A stretch of 64,000 nucleotides of DNA from Fidelibacterota bacterium (GTDB taxonomy: Bacteria > Fidelibacterota > Marinisomatia > Marinisomatales > UBA1611). Each line of letters opens with the position of its first letter. Positions within the stretch are counted from its first letter, which is position 1. The stretch is taken from NCBI GenBank assembly GCA_016784605.1, contig JADHUI010000002.1:1-64000 (forward strand), in the 5' to 3' direction. Shown here piece by piece: positions 38,636 to 48,549 of this stretch. The notes under the pieces were generated by a model. That model saw only the letters and a program-made list of their open reading frames with translations. It had not been told where the DNA came from and searched no databases. Position numbers and translations under genes: made by a program.

Positions 38636-39342
38636 CGTGGAAGGAATCTAAAAATAGGGACAATAATATTCCATTGCCATGGCAGAATATATTTTCGCTT
38701 TCCTTTTTGAATTGCTTTGGCAATTTTTCTAGAAGCTGTTTCAGAATCCATGAGAAATAACATCTTAAACGAATGCCCAGCAGTCATTTCGGTCGCAATC
38801 CAGCCAGGAAAGACGACTGTTGTAGAAATATTGTGACGAGATAAACTATAATCCCAACTATCTCCTAACACACGTACAGCCGCTTTAGACCCAGAATAAC
38901 CCCCATGACCGATTAATCCACGTGTTCCAGCAATTGAACTAATAATACATATTTGACCAGACTTTTGTTCTTTCATGGATGGTATAAATGGAATAACGGT
39001 ATTTGTTACACCTAAAATATTGATAGATAAAATGTTATTAATGGTGGATGCATCTCCAGATGATAATTTATCTGATCCTCCCACACCTGCGTTTGCTATT
39101 ACCGTATCGATACGTCCTGTTTGTTCTAAAAATGCATTAGCTGCATTTTGCACATCATCTTGGTTAGCCACATCCAATATAAAAGAAATGGCATTCCCAC
39201 CTAATTCTTTCACTTTATCTTCCACTGCCTTAAGGCGATCTTCTCGGCGTGCAACGAGTCCAACGGTTGCGCCTTTTTGTGCATAATGGTAAGCTAAAGA
39301 TTCTCCTATCCCACTACTTGCACCTGTAATAAATATGTTCAT
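38608..39342 (-). CDS. Short-chain dehydrogenase/reductase
   Basis: ITGASSGIGESLA; NAGVGG; YSGSK. Confidence 0.93.
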   Translation of the reverse strand: MNIFITGASSGIGESLAYHYAQKGATVGLVARREDRLKAVEDKVKELGGNAISFILDVANQDDVQNAANAFLEQTGRIDTVIANAGVGGSDKLSSGDASTINNILSINILGVTNTVIPFIPSMKEQKSGQICIISSIAGTRGLIGHGGYSGSKAAVRVLGDSWDYSLSRHNISTTVVFPGWIATEMTAGHSFKMLFLMDSETASRKIAKAIQKGKRKYILPWQWNIIVPIFRFLPRWLIKLVSV

Positions 39343-39440
39343 TGTGATTTCTCCGGAAAGTATTATATATAAATTTAAACCAAGAGTTTATTCATTCCGA
39401 GATTTGAAGTGCCATTATAAACAAAATGGTTAATAAAAAA

Positions 39441-39812
39441 TTATTGCAGTTTACTGGGGTTTAGTGCTTTGTACTCTTCATCTGTAAGTATTCTGGATCG
39501 GGTCATAAATCTTAGACCTAAAGGGATTTCAAGTGAAAAACTCGAACCACGCCCTTCTGATACATCAATAGTAATATGAGATCCCTTATAATATTCAAAT
39601 TGATCTTTAGCCATATAAAAGTCACAACCATGTATATGTCCTATACAAATATCTCTAGACCCAACTATAAAATCTCCTTTTTCAAAACACATGGGGGCGG
39701 AGCCATCACAACATCCTCCACTTTGATGGAACATAAGGTTTCCATGCTTTTTTCTAAGCTGGTCAATAACATCCTTTGCTTTATCCGTAACACTTACTCG
39801 TTCTAATATCAT
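39441..39812 (-). CDS. DUF779 protein
   Basis: HQSGGCCDGSAPMCFEKGDF; located downstream of ALDH as commonly seen for this family. Confidence 0.9.
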   Translation of the reverse strand: MILERVSVTDKAKDVIDQLRKKHGNLMFHQSGGCCDGSAPMCFEKGDFIVGSRDICIGHIHGCDFYMAKDQFEYYKGSHITIDVSEGRGSSFSLEIPLGLRFMTRSRILTDEEYKALNPSKLQ

Positions 39813-39824
39813 AATTTTCTCTTA

Positions 39825-39851
39825 GAGCGGGCAGTAAATAACTGCCCGCTC
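39825..39851. promoter_or_regulatory. Perfect 11-bp GC-rich stem-loop between ALDH and DUF779
   Basis: GAGCGGGCAGT-AAATA-ACTGCCCGCTC. Confidence 0.75.
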
Positions 39852-39863
39852 ATGGCTTTTTAT

Positions 39864-41357
39864 TTAAAAGAATCCTAATGGGTTTTTATCGTAGGATGTT
39901 AACACATTTTTAGTATGACGATAATGATCTAACATCATTTTATGTGTTTCTCTCCCAATCCCGGATTTTTTATAACCACCAAATGAAGCATGTGCAGGAT
40001 ATGCATGATAACAGTTGCACCAAACACGACCAGCTTCTATTCCGCGAGACATTGATTGCATCTGATGAATATCTCGAGTCCAAACACCAGCACCCAATCC
40101 ATAGAGTGTATCATTGGCAATTTCCAATGCTTCGGCTTCATCTTTAAAAGTAGTTACACTTAACACGGGACCAAAAATTTCTTCCTGGAAGATACGCATT
40201 TTGTTATTACCTTTAAAAACAGTTGGTTTAATATAGAAACCATTGGGGTATGTTTCATTTTCGTAAGCTTCACCGCCTATGAGAACTTCGGCACCCTCTT
40301 GTTTGCCAATATCAATATAATTTAATATTTTTTGATATTGGTCGTTAGAAGCTTGAGCGCCCATCATCGTACCGCCATCCAAAGTATCACCCATTGTAAT
40401 GGCTTCAATACGTTTTAGGCATCGCTCCATAAAAGCATCATAGATATTTTCTTGAATCAAAGCTCTTGATGGACATGTACAAACTTCACCTTGGTTGAAA
40501 GCAAATAGGACGAGTCCTTCAATGGCTTTATCAAGGAAGTTGTCATATTCTGCCATAACGCTGTCAAAGAAAATATTTGGAGATTTTCCACCTAATTCCA
40601 ATGTGAATGGAATAATATTTTCAGAAGCATACTGCATGATAAGACGTCCAGTTGTCGTTTCACCTGTGAATGCAATTTTCTTTACATCAGGGTGAGTCGC
40701 TAATGGCTTTCCAGCTTCAGGGCCAAATCCATTTACTATATTAATGACACCAGCAGGTAAAATATCTGCAATAGCCTCAATAAGAAATAAAATTGAAACG
40801 GGTGTTTGTTCAGCAGGTTTTAATACAACACAATTTCCAGCGGCCAAAGCAGGAGCCAGTTTCCATGCAGCCATCAAAATAGGAAAATTCCACGGTATTA
40901 TTTGGCCAACAACGCCAAGTGGCTCATGGATTTCCATAGAAACCGTATTCCCATCCAGATCAGATACTTCACCTGATTCTGCACGAATAACACCTGCAAA
41001 ATAGCGGAAATGATCAACAGTCAATGGAATGTCTGCTGCCATTGTTTCACGGATAGCTTTCCCATTGTCCCAGGTTTCTACCAATGCAAGCTTTTCTAAA
41101 TTTGCTTCGATTCTATCCGCAATTTGATTTAGCAATGTGCTCCGCTCAGTTGCTGATGATTTGTTCCAAGTAGCCGCGGCTTTCCAAGCAGCATTAACAG
41201 CCAAATCAATATCATTCTTATTTGATTTTGGAACATTAGAAATTACACTTCCGTCAACCGGTGATTTATTTTCAAAGTATTCACCATCAACAGGAGGTAC
41301 CCATTCTCCACCAATATAATTTTCATATTGGGATTTAAATTCAGGTCTATTTGACAT
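39864..41357 (-). CDS. Aldehyde dehydrogenase
   Basis: [52 protein letters not shown]. Confidence 0.95.
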   Translation of the reverse strand: MSNRPEFKSQYENYIGGEWVPPVDGEYFENKSPVDGSVISNVPKSNKNDIDLAVNAAWKAAATWNKSSATERSTLLNQIADRIEANLEKLALVETWDNGKAIRETMAADIPLTVDHFRYFAGVIRAESGEVSDLDGNTVSMEIHEPLGVVGQIIPWNFPILMAAWKLAPALAAGNCVVLKPAEQTPVSILFLIEAIADILPAGVINIVNGFGPEAGKPLATHPDVKKIAFTGETTTGRLIMQYASENIIPFTLELGGKSPNIFFDSVMAEYDNFLDKAIEGLVLFAFNQGEVCTCPSRALIQENIYDAFMERCLKRIEAITMGDTLDGGTMMGAQASNDQYQKILNYIDIGKQEGAEVLIGGEAYENETYPNGFYIKPTVFKGNNKMRIFQEEIFGPVLSVTTFKDEAEALEIANDTLYGLGAGVWTRDIHQMQSMSRGIEAGRVWCNCYHAYPAHASFGGYKKSGIGRETHKMMLDHYRHTKNVLTSYDKNPLGFF

Positions 41358-41446
41358 AGTCTTTCTCCTTTTTTTTCTTTTTTATTAAGCCCGCTATTCT
41401 AAACATTAAATCAATTAATTATAATATTATTTTAAGCATATTTCAA

Positions 41447-42559
41447 TCATAACTTGATAAAGATCTTTTTCCGGTACATCCAATATAATACGAGCCACCA
41501 TCCTAACACATGTGTTAAAGCAAAAAGGAGAGATCCATTAATGTCCCCTGCAAAAGGTTGGTAAACTGTTTTATATAAATAACCATATCCAGATGTTAAT
41601 TGTCCATCAATTGTAAATTTTATTTTTAAAATTGTTTTTGCCCAAAGGCCAGATCCAACGAAAATAAATAATGAATTTGTCCCAAATACTTCAAATGCCC
41701 AAAATGGTTTTTTCCAAGATTTTGCATCAATTATATATGTTAATATAGCTAAAACAAGAAAAGCTATTCCACCGGTAAATAGAACATATGTACTTGTCCA
41801 AAGGGCTTTATTGATTGGAAAAACAAATCCCCAAATCCACCCGATTGCAATTAACATAACGCCAAAGAGTGACATGCGTTTTGCGCTGTCTGAATACGAT
41901 TTTGTTGTATGAAGCATACCGCCTGCCAGATAGCCTAATAAAACAGTCCCAATGGATGGTAGTGTGCTTAAAATTCCTTCTGGGTCAAATGGAAGTCCCA
42001 TCCCACGCCATAAATGATTTTCCCCCAAAACCCATATATCAAATGTGCGAATAACATTTGAATCAACACTAAAAGGGTCTCCTGTTCCACCAAACCACAA
42101 AAGAGCCCAGTAAAATAATAATAGGCCCGATATTATTTGAATGATACGTTTAAAATCAAAGTTTATAGCAATTATTGATCCAATGCCATAAGCGAGCGCA
42201 ATGCGTTGTAAAACTCCCATAACTCTGAATGTAGACCAATCCCAATTTTGCCTAATAAAAGGAAATGCACTTAATAATAATCCTGCGACAAATATGGAAA
42301 CAGTTCGCCAAAAAACATGAATATAAAATTCCTTAGATCCGTATTGGTGCCAACGAATGAAAGCAAATCGCATTGAAGTTCCAACGATAAATAAGAAGAA
42401 TGGAAATACAAGATCCGTTAATGTACACCCATGCCATTTCGCATGGAGCAGAGGGGAATAAACATGAGCCCAGCTTCCAGGGTTATTAACCAAAATCATG
42501 AGGGCGATAGTCATGCCACGGAAAACATCAATCGAATAAATGCGCCTAGATTTAGTCAT
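41447..42559 (-). CDS. HGSNAT-like/DUF5009 membrane acyltransferase family protein
   Basis: RIYSIDVFRGMTIALMILVNNPGSWAHVYSPLLHAKWHGCTLTDLVFPFFLFIVGTSM. Confidence 0.9.
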   Translation of the reverse strand: MTKSRRIYSIDVFRGMTIALMILVNNPGSWAHVYSPLLHAKWHGCTLTDLVFPFFLFIVGTSMRFAFIRWHQYGSKEFYIHVFWRTVSIFVAGLLLSAFPFIRQNWDWSTFRVMGVLQRIALAYGIGSIIAINFDFKRIIQIISGLLLFYWALLWFGGTGDPFSVDSNVIRTFDIWVLGENHLWRGMGLPFDPEGILSTLPSIGTVLLGYLAGGMLHTTKSYSDSAKRMSLFGVMLIAIGWIWGFVFPINKALWTSTYVLFTGGIAFLVLAILTYIIDAKSWKKPFWAFEVFGTNSLFIFVGSGLWAKTILKIKFTIDGQLTSGYGYLYKTVYQPFAGDINGSLLFALTHVLGWWLVLYWMYRKKIFIKL

Positions 42560-42571
42560 TCAAATAGCCAT

Positions 42572-44404
42572 TTAGTTCAATTTAGATAAACTTCGATTCC
42601 AAATAAGATAAAATCCAATACCCGCGGCACCAAAAAGAAGAACCGCATAACTATAATTAAGAAAAATTAAATTCCCAATGCCAAATGTAAGACCATAAAT
42701 CATCATGACACCGGCAATCCATTGAACAAAAAAGCCTTCAGTGAGTGGTTGCATAGTATGTTCAAATCCTGATGCTATTGGTTTCCACCAGCCACCGGGT
42801 TGTACACGTTCATAAAATGCTGTTAAAGTTTCTTCTGATTCGGGCTCCGTAATTAATGTTGCTGTTACCCACGCTATAATCGCTAATGGGACTATAATCA
42901 TAAGTTTATGGTGGACTTGCAAAGAAATACCAAAAAGAATAGGCGATGAACCAAATAATTCATATGAATTTCCTGCTGCGATAGTTTGGCTCCAAGCTAA
43001 GACTTCCAAAGAAATTGTAATAATAATGGATGTAGCCAACGCAGTGATTTCACTCCAAGCATTCACTCTCCACCAAAACCAACGAAGGATTAGAACAAGA
43101 CCAATCCCCGCTCCCATGGAAAAAATAAATTCCCATGCTTTTGATATGCTTTGCATTTTCATCGCAGTGAATGCAGCCAGAACCATTAAAATGACCGTAA
43201 ATATTTTACCTACAAGAACATAATGTCTTTCTGATTCGTTAGGCTTAAAGAATCGCTTATAAATATCATTAATCATATAAGATGACCCCCAATTAAGATG
43301 AGTATCGATTGTGGACATAAATGCAGCAAGAAAGGACACAATAAGAATTCCTTTCATTCCAGGACCAAGTAAGGAATTCATAACTAAAGGATACCCCGCT
43401 TTTACTCCCAATTCAGAGTAAGATTCTGGAATGATTGGGAATAGAACAATAGACACAACAGCTACAATAATCCATGGCCAGACACGTAATGCATAATGAG
43501 CTGTATTGAACCAAAGTGTGGCTAATAACGCATGACGTTCATTTTTTGCAGATGACATTCTTTGGATAATATATCCACCGCCATCTGTACTATGATTGCT
43601 CCACCACATGACTGTAATAAAGATCATAAATTTAGAGAAGGGTGATTCCCAAAATGCACTTGTTGTAACACCAACATCAGGAGCCGGTGGAATAAATTTT
43701 AATGTATTATCATGAACAGCATCAGAGCCTAATAATGATGATAATTTTGCGAGTAATGGTTCCATGCCCCCAACAGCACTAACGGCAATGATGGCTAAAG
43801 CGATTGAACCAAACATGGCAATCATAAATTGAACGAGATCAGTAACAACGACACCCCAAAAACCAGATAGAATAGCATAAACCAATGCGATTATAACGCA
43901 AATCCATACAGCTGTCCATTTATCCATATTTAGCATAACTGAAATAATGGATGCCATCGCATTAATGACCCAACCCATGACGATAAAATTATATAATATG
44001 GCAAAATAGCTTGCTTTAAATGCACGTAAAAATGCAGCAGGTTTTCCACTATATCTTATTTCTAATAATTCATTATCTGTCAAAACTTCCGCTCTACGCC
44101 AAAGCCGAGAAAAAAGAAAAATACTTAAAATGGACCCAAGAACCATATTCCACCAAAACCAATTTTGCCAAATTCCCGGTCCTCTTACAAATTCTGTAAT
44201 GGCTAATGGTGTATCGGCGGCAAATGTGGTTGCTACCATGGATGTTCCAACTATCCACCAAGGTAATGATCTTCCAGAAAGAAAATATTCTTCTGTGCTA
44301 GACGATGCTCGTTTTGAAAAATATATTCCAACACCTAGCGAAAAGGCGATGTAAGAAATGATAATGGTCCAGTCAATCCAATGTAAAGCAATTGTGTCAG
44401 TCAT
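42572..44404 (-). CDS. Sodium:solute symporter (SSS family)
   Basis: YFLSGRSLPWWIVGTSMVATTFAADTPLAIT; multi-TM. Confidence 0.93.
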   Translation of the reverse strand: MTDTIALHWIDWTIIISYIAFSLGVGIYFSKRASSSTEEYFLSGRSLPWWIVGTSMVATTFAADTPLAITEFVRGPGIWQNWFWWNMVLGSILSIFLFSRLWRRAEVLTDNELLEIRYSGKPAAFLRAFKASYFAILYNFIVMGWVINAMASIISVMLNMDKWTAVWICVIIALVYAILSGFWGVVVTDLVQFMIAMFGSIALAIIAVSAVGGMEPLLAKLSSLLGSDAVHDNTLKFIPPAPDVGVTTSAFWESPFSKFMIFITVMWWSNHSTDGGGYIIQRMSSAKNERHALLATLWFNTAHYALRVWPWIIVAVVSIVLFPIIPESYSELGVKAGYPLVMNSLLGPGMKGILIVSFLAAFMSTIDTHLNWGSSYMINDIYKRFFKPNESERHYVLVGKIFTVILMVLAAFTAMKMQSISKAWEFIFSMGAGIGLVLILRWFWWRVNAWSEITALATSIIITISLEVLAWSQTIAAGNSYELFGSSPILFGISLQVHHKLMIIVPLAIIAWVTATLITEPESEETLTAFYERVQPGGWWKPIASGFEHTMQPLTEGFFVQWIAGVMMIYGLTFGIGNLIFLNYSYAVLLFGAAGIGFYLIWNRSLSKLN

Positions 44405-45653
44405 AGATTTTTTCTAACTCCGTTGATTTAAAATAATGGTTTAATATTTCTTCAGTTGAATAATGGTTTAATGCCATGCCTAATGCTCCGATTTGGCAAA
44501 GTCCAGCTCCATGTCCCCAACCGGCACCGTAAAATGAGATTTCTTCAATATTTGAATGACGGTCTATAGAATATTTTATGAAAAAAGCAGAACTAAACAT
44601 AAAATTGGGATGAAGCACACGCCGTATTTCGTATTCAGAATCTAATATAATTATTGACTCAATGCCTTTTAATTGTCCTTTTATTTCTAGCTGTATAATT
44701 CGACCTGATAGTCCACGCTTTAATGGTTTTATAGATTGTATTGAATCATAGGGATTATTGGTTTTATTTGAAATGAGTTTTATTAATTCTTCTTGTTTAA
44801 AGGAGACGTCCCATCGAAAATAGGATCCGGATTTATCTACATGGCCTAAATATTGATGTAACTCATTTTCGGGTACTATTCGAGGGCTACAAAAGCAGTC
44901 TGAATCTTGCGAATACCAGTATTCAAAATTTTCATTTGATTGTAAATCAGGAAGAGTTGAGTTAGGACTATCATGTATTGCTCTCAAGTAAGGCTTGGCA
45001 GATTCTTCCCAGACAGATTCATTACTCTCTGATACACCTCCGCAGGATTTTGAATACCGTGTATCACAAATGGCCTCGTGGTGCATAATAACTTTTCCAC
45101 GTGTGGATAGAGATGCTTTTTTGGCTGTTTCCGTTAGGTTTCCCATTCCCTGATATCGTTGACAGCAATCATCATTGCATGCATCTAGTTCTAAGTGCGC
45201 ATGTTTTTGTTCATCTGCCGCGAGCAGCCAAGATCGTGCAGCGATGGTTTGAGATTCCAACAAAGCAGGTGGGCAGTCACCACTCATTTCGGAGGTGGCT
45301 ACACACATAAGATATTGTTCTACCGGAATTTGATTAATAACGAAAAGAGCTCCATCTTTAATTGAAATATTAATGGAACCTAATACTTGGATAGAAATAT
45401 GTTTTTCCCAATGAAACCCGCGTCCAGCTCTAATAGGATGAATTGTAAAGTAGGAATCAGAAGTTGATCGATTAAAATGGATTCTTGGTAGTGGATTTCC
45501 GTCTAATAGTAAAGTATCATTTTGAACTAATATTTGATGCTCACTTTTCGAATCACTGCTTTTAATTGTAACGCTTTTTTGTTGGTCTTCCGGTAAAACT
45601 AACCCAATGGATACATTCGGTTCTTTTGTTGGGATTTGACCTTTAATAAGCAT
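44397..45653 (-). CDS. SpoIID/LytB-domain protein without an evident signal peptide
   Basis: VEQYLMCVATSEMSGDCPPALLESQTIAARSW; TRGKVIMHHEAICDTRYSKSCGGVSES; GAGWGHGAGLCQIGALGMA. Confidence 0.9.
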   Translation of the reverse strand: MLIKGQIPTKEPNVSIGLVLPEDQQKSVTIKSSDSKSEHQILVQNDTLLLDGNPLPRIHFNRSTSDSYFTIHPIRAGRGFHWEKHISIQVLGSINISIKDGALFVINQIPVEQYLMCVATSEMSGDCPPALLESQTIAARSWLLAADEQKHAHLELDACNDDCCQRYQGMGNLTETAKKASLSTRGKVIMHHEAICDTRYSKSCGGVSESNESVWEESAKPYLRAIHDSPNSTLPDLQSNENFEYWYSQDSDCFCSPRIVPENELHQYLGHVDKSGSYFRWDVSFKQEELIKLISNKTNNPYDSIQSIKPLKRGLSGRIIQLEIKGQLKGIESIIILDSEYEIRRVLHPNFMFSSAFFIKYSIDRHSNIEEISFYGAGWGHGAGLCQIGALGMALNHYSTEEILNHYFKSTELEKIYD

Positions 45654-45655
45654 AT

Positions 45656-46834
45656 TTATGAAACGTTAAATTGGTGGAAAGCATCTACACCTGCACCCAA
45701 AGCAGGCGCATCACGCAATTGAGATATATAGACCATTTTTTCTATTCCATTCTTTAAATAATGGTTTTTTGTATGGAAGTCTAATTTATTATTCGAAGAA
45801 ATAAGCATTTCTAAATAGGATAAGAATGGGTGCCATAGATAGATGGATTGTTTGGACTCTTCCATAAGTGTCCCAAGCCGTTGTCCAATGATAAGTTTAT
45901 CAAATACATTTCCCAAGTAAGGATGGGACGATTCTAAAGGTGCTCGGCTTGGATTAACAAAGCTGAATGGAGATTGCCAACCTGCGAATAGAGTTTCAAT
46001 TCGTTCGTAAAGGAGTTTAGCTAATGTCTGACTTACATCTTTTAATGTTTCAATTGCGGTATTTTCTCCAGCAATGGCCCGTTCAAGTATTTGATTTGGG
46101 TATATGGCTTCACGATTAAGTTTTTCAACAGAAATGCCCGATTTCAAACTATAAATGAATTGAATACCGCCAGCAGAAGCAAATCTTTCTAATGATAAAC
46201 CTTCTTTTGTTTTCATTTCCCAAGATTTTGCCAACCATGATTTTGTTTGATCTAAGGGGAGAATTTCACCCTTACATTTTAATGCGTCTGCAGCGCCAGT
46301 CCCGCCACCAAGATAATATCCAAACTGACACTCTTTAAAAGCTCCGCTCGAAGCATATTCTTCGCCTATTCCACAATAATCTGCATCACTCCCTAATTGA
46401 AATATAGGAGCAGCTAATGTAATGTTCATTTGAGATATTTCTTCTTCTAATTGATCGCAAAAATGTGGAATTCTAGGTCCATTAGCCATAGCAACAATTC
46501 CACGCTTATCATTGGTTTTAAGTCCAGGCATTCCTATGCCTAGGAGTACAGGTTTTCCCGAATGAATATGCTGAATTACATTGGCGAATGTTTGTACCAT
46601 TGCTTCGCCTTGATCTTTTTCACTGGAAGTTAACTGAACAGTGTTATCATTCATTTCAGCTAATTGTTTCTGAATGTTTACGGGTAAAAACCCGGAGTTA
46701 AAGAAATTATCATTCACATATTGGCCTGCATAATGTGCTTGACCCAATGAAAACGTATTGCCGCTGTGCTCTACTTCCCAAGCGCTTACTTTAGTTGCAC
46801 CACCATCGATGCCGATAATTTGAATAGAACTCAT
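45656..46834 (-). CDS. Sugar kinase-like protein (actin-like ATPase fold, BadF/ROK type)
   Basis: IIGIDGGATKVSAWEV; GIGMPGLKT; YYLGGGTGAADAL. Confidence 0.78.
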   Translation of the reverse strand: MSSIQIIGIDGGATKVSAWEVEHSGNTFSLGQAHYAGQYVNDNFFNSGFLPVNIQKQLAEMNDNTVQLTSSEKDQGEAMVQTFANVIQHIHSGKPVLLGIGMPGLKTNDKRGIVAMANGPRIPHFCDQLEEEISQMNITLAAPIFQLGSDADYCGIGEEYASSGAFKECQFGYYLGGGTGAADALKCKGEILPLDQTKSWLAKSWEMKTKEGLSLERFASAGGIQFIYSLKSGISVEKLNREAIYPNQILERAIAGENTAIETLKDVSQTLAKLLYERIETLFAGWQSPFSFVNPSRAPLESSHPYLGNVFDKLIIGQRLGTLMEESKQSIYLWHPFLSYLEMLISSNNKLDFHTKNHYLKNGIEKMVYISQLRDAPALGAGVDAFHQFNVS

Positions 46835-46837
46835 GGA

Positions 46838-48349
46838 TTATTGATTCAGCCTTTTTCGTCTTTGTATTGCTTCTAATCGCATATGGTCTTTGGCTTCATC
46901 ATTCCTGTCTATCACTACTTGATCAATAGCATGATCCGTTCCACCAGAGTGACGTATGACTTCATAAATGGGATCATAAATACGCCCAATGCGGTAATTT
47001 TCTGAAATTCGCATTACCATATCATAATCTTCGCCATAATTTCTAGCAAAAGGCATTTCATTCATTTCAAAAAAGCCAATATCTTTAATAATTTGAATAG
47101 GGATTGAGCGTGGAGCCCCTGCGCCATTAATTCGTAATAAATTATTCCGCCCATTATCATTTGTCCATTCATCATGTGTTACAACAGGAATTTCTTCCAT
47201 TCGACTTAATGAACCATCATCAGCCTTTTCCCAAACTTCATACGAACCAATGACCATCCCGATGGTAGAATCTGATTCATACACTCCAATTATCTTTTCC
47301 ACAGCATCAGGTTTGAGTCGATCATCTGAATCAAGCTGAACATAATAGTGTCCATTCGCATTTTGTGCGCCTAAGTTTAGACAGTATCCAATATTATTTA
47401 TATCTGTGACAAGCAATCTTACTTCAGGTTTGGTTGAATCATACTTTGAACCCTTCTCCATATAATCTTCCACGGCTGAAACTGTGGGGTCTTCGGGTCC
47501 ACCATTCACTACAACGATTACTTCAATATTTTGGATAGTTTGAGCGAGAATGCTTTCGATAGCTGTTCCAATAAAATCGGGGCGATCATTGACTGGAATA
47601 ATAATGGATGCAATAAGTTTTGTATCCATATTTGGAAGATGCTTATAATGTGCATCCGGTTTTAAGTAGGCGCCAACTCTATCTAAATGGTTTGAAAGAA
47701 TGGCTTCCGCTTCTTCTTGCTGATCTTTCCCGGCTAGTAAATAATCAAAAACATTTGTGCCATCTGATTGTGCTTCTACTGAATAAAGGCTTCCGGAATA
47801 ACGATTCGCAATATGGGTTAATTGAGAACTTTCAGACAATTTTAATCTTAAATCATATAAATGATTGAATTTAATGGATTCGTCCATTCCCCCAACGGAT
47901 TCCAATTTATTCTTATCAAATAAAAATACTTTCCCATAGTCTTGATTATCTCTGACTCGTCCTTGATGGTGTTTTAATAAGCGAATTTCAGATATTGATT
48001 CATTGTCAATTAAATCATAATCACTATAAAACATCCCTGTATTGGGGAATCTATTTTTACTAATGGTTAGGAGAGATATTATTGATGATGATAAAACAAC
48101 GGGCGCTGTACGATTATCAATGTAGAGAATCATATCTGCATCTGATTGACTCAATGCTTCGTTGAATTGCATTGAGAATTTATTATTGGATGAAGAAATA
48201 CGAATAAAAGAATCAGGAAGATCTGGGGTTGAATTCTCAGAAAAAACAAAAACCCGGTTTGGCATTTTAGTTTGGTTTAGAATGGAATCGATGGTTTCAG
48301 AAATACTGCTACCATCATTTGGCGAGTGAAAATAAACGTCTGTTTTCAT
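46838..48349 (-). CDS. Tandem GT2-fold glycosyltransferase-like protein
   Basis: C-terminal half ASIIIPVNDRPDFIGTAIESILAQT...YYVQLDSDDRLKPDA; N-terminal half MKTDVYFHSPNDGSSISETIDSILNQTK...DMILYIDNRTAPV. Confidence 0.82.
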   Translation of the reverse strand: MKTDVYFHSPNDGSSISETIDSILNQTKMPNRVFVFSENSTPDLPDSFIRISSSNNKFSMQFNEALSQSDADMILYIDNRTAPVVLSSSIISLLTISKNRFPNTGMFYSDYDLIDNESISEIRLLKHHQGRVRDNQDYGKVFLFDKNKLESVGGMDESIKFNHLYDLRLKLSESSQLTHIANRYSGSLYSVEAQSDGTNVFDYLLAGKDQQEEAEAILSNHLDRVGAYLKPDAHYKHLPNMDTKLIASIIIPVNDRPDFIGTAIESILAQTIQNIEVIVVVNGGPEDPTVSAVEDYMEKGSKYDSTKPEVRLLVTDINNIGYCLNLGAQNANGHYYVQLDSDDRLKPDAVEKIIGVYESDSTIGMVIGSYEVWEKADDGSLSRMEEIPVVTHDEWTNDNGRNNLLRINGAGAPRSIPIQIIKDIGFFEMNEMPFARNYGEDYDMVMRISENYRIGRIYDPIYEVIRHSGGTDHAIDQVVIDRNDEAKDHMRLEAIQRRKRLNQ

Positions 48350-48374
48350 AATTATTATTTTTAAGTTTGTATTC

Positions 48375-48400
48375 CTTAGTTAGTTTGTTTTGTTTCCGAA
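48375..48400. promoter_or_regulatory. Candidate ROK operator half-site upstream of the minus-strand operon
   Basis: CTTAGTTAGTTTGTTTTGTTTCCGAA shares CTTAGTTAGTTT with the palindrome at 49760. Confidence 0.4.
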
Positions 48401-48514
48401 TAAATCATTGCAAATGAGACACGTAAGCTAATAACAATGTAGATTACTGAGCAAATAGTTAGATTGATTTTTGTTAGAAACAATAATAAATAATTATATC
48501 ATAAATATTAAATG

Positions 48515-48532
48515 ATTTCTTAACTAAGAAAT
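48515..48532. promoter_or_regulatory. Perfect inverted repeat upstream of the ROK gene (candidate autoregulatory operator)
   Basis: ATTTCTTA-AC-TAAGAAAT, 18 bp before the ATG at 48550. Confidence 0.5.
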
Positions 48533-48549
48533 ATTGAGAGAGATAGTCG

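Noticed and set aside
39441-39812. DUF779 as a novel protein
   Set aside because: DUF779 next to an aldehyde dehydrogenase is a common known arrangement; only the hairpin between them was kept as a finding.
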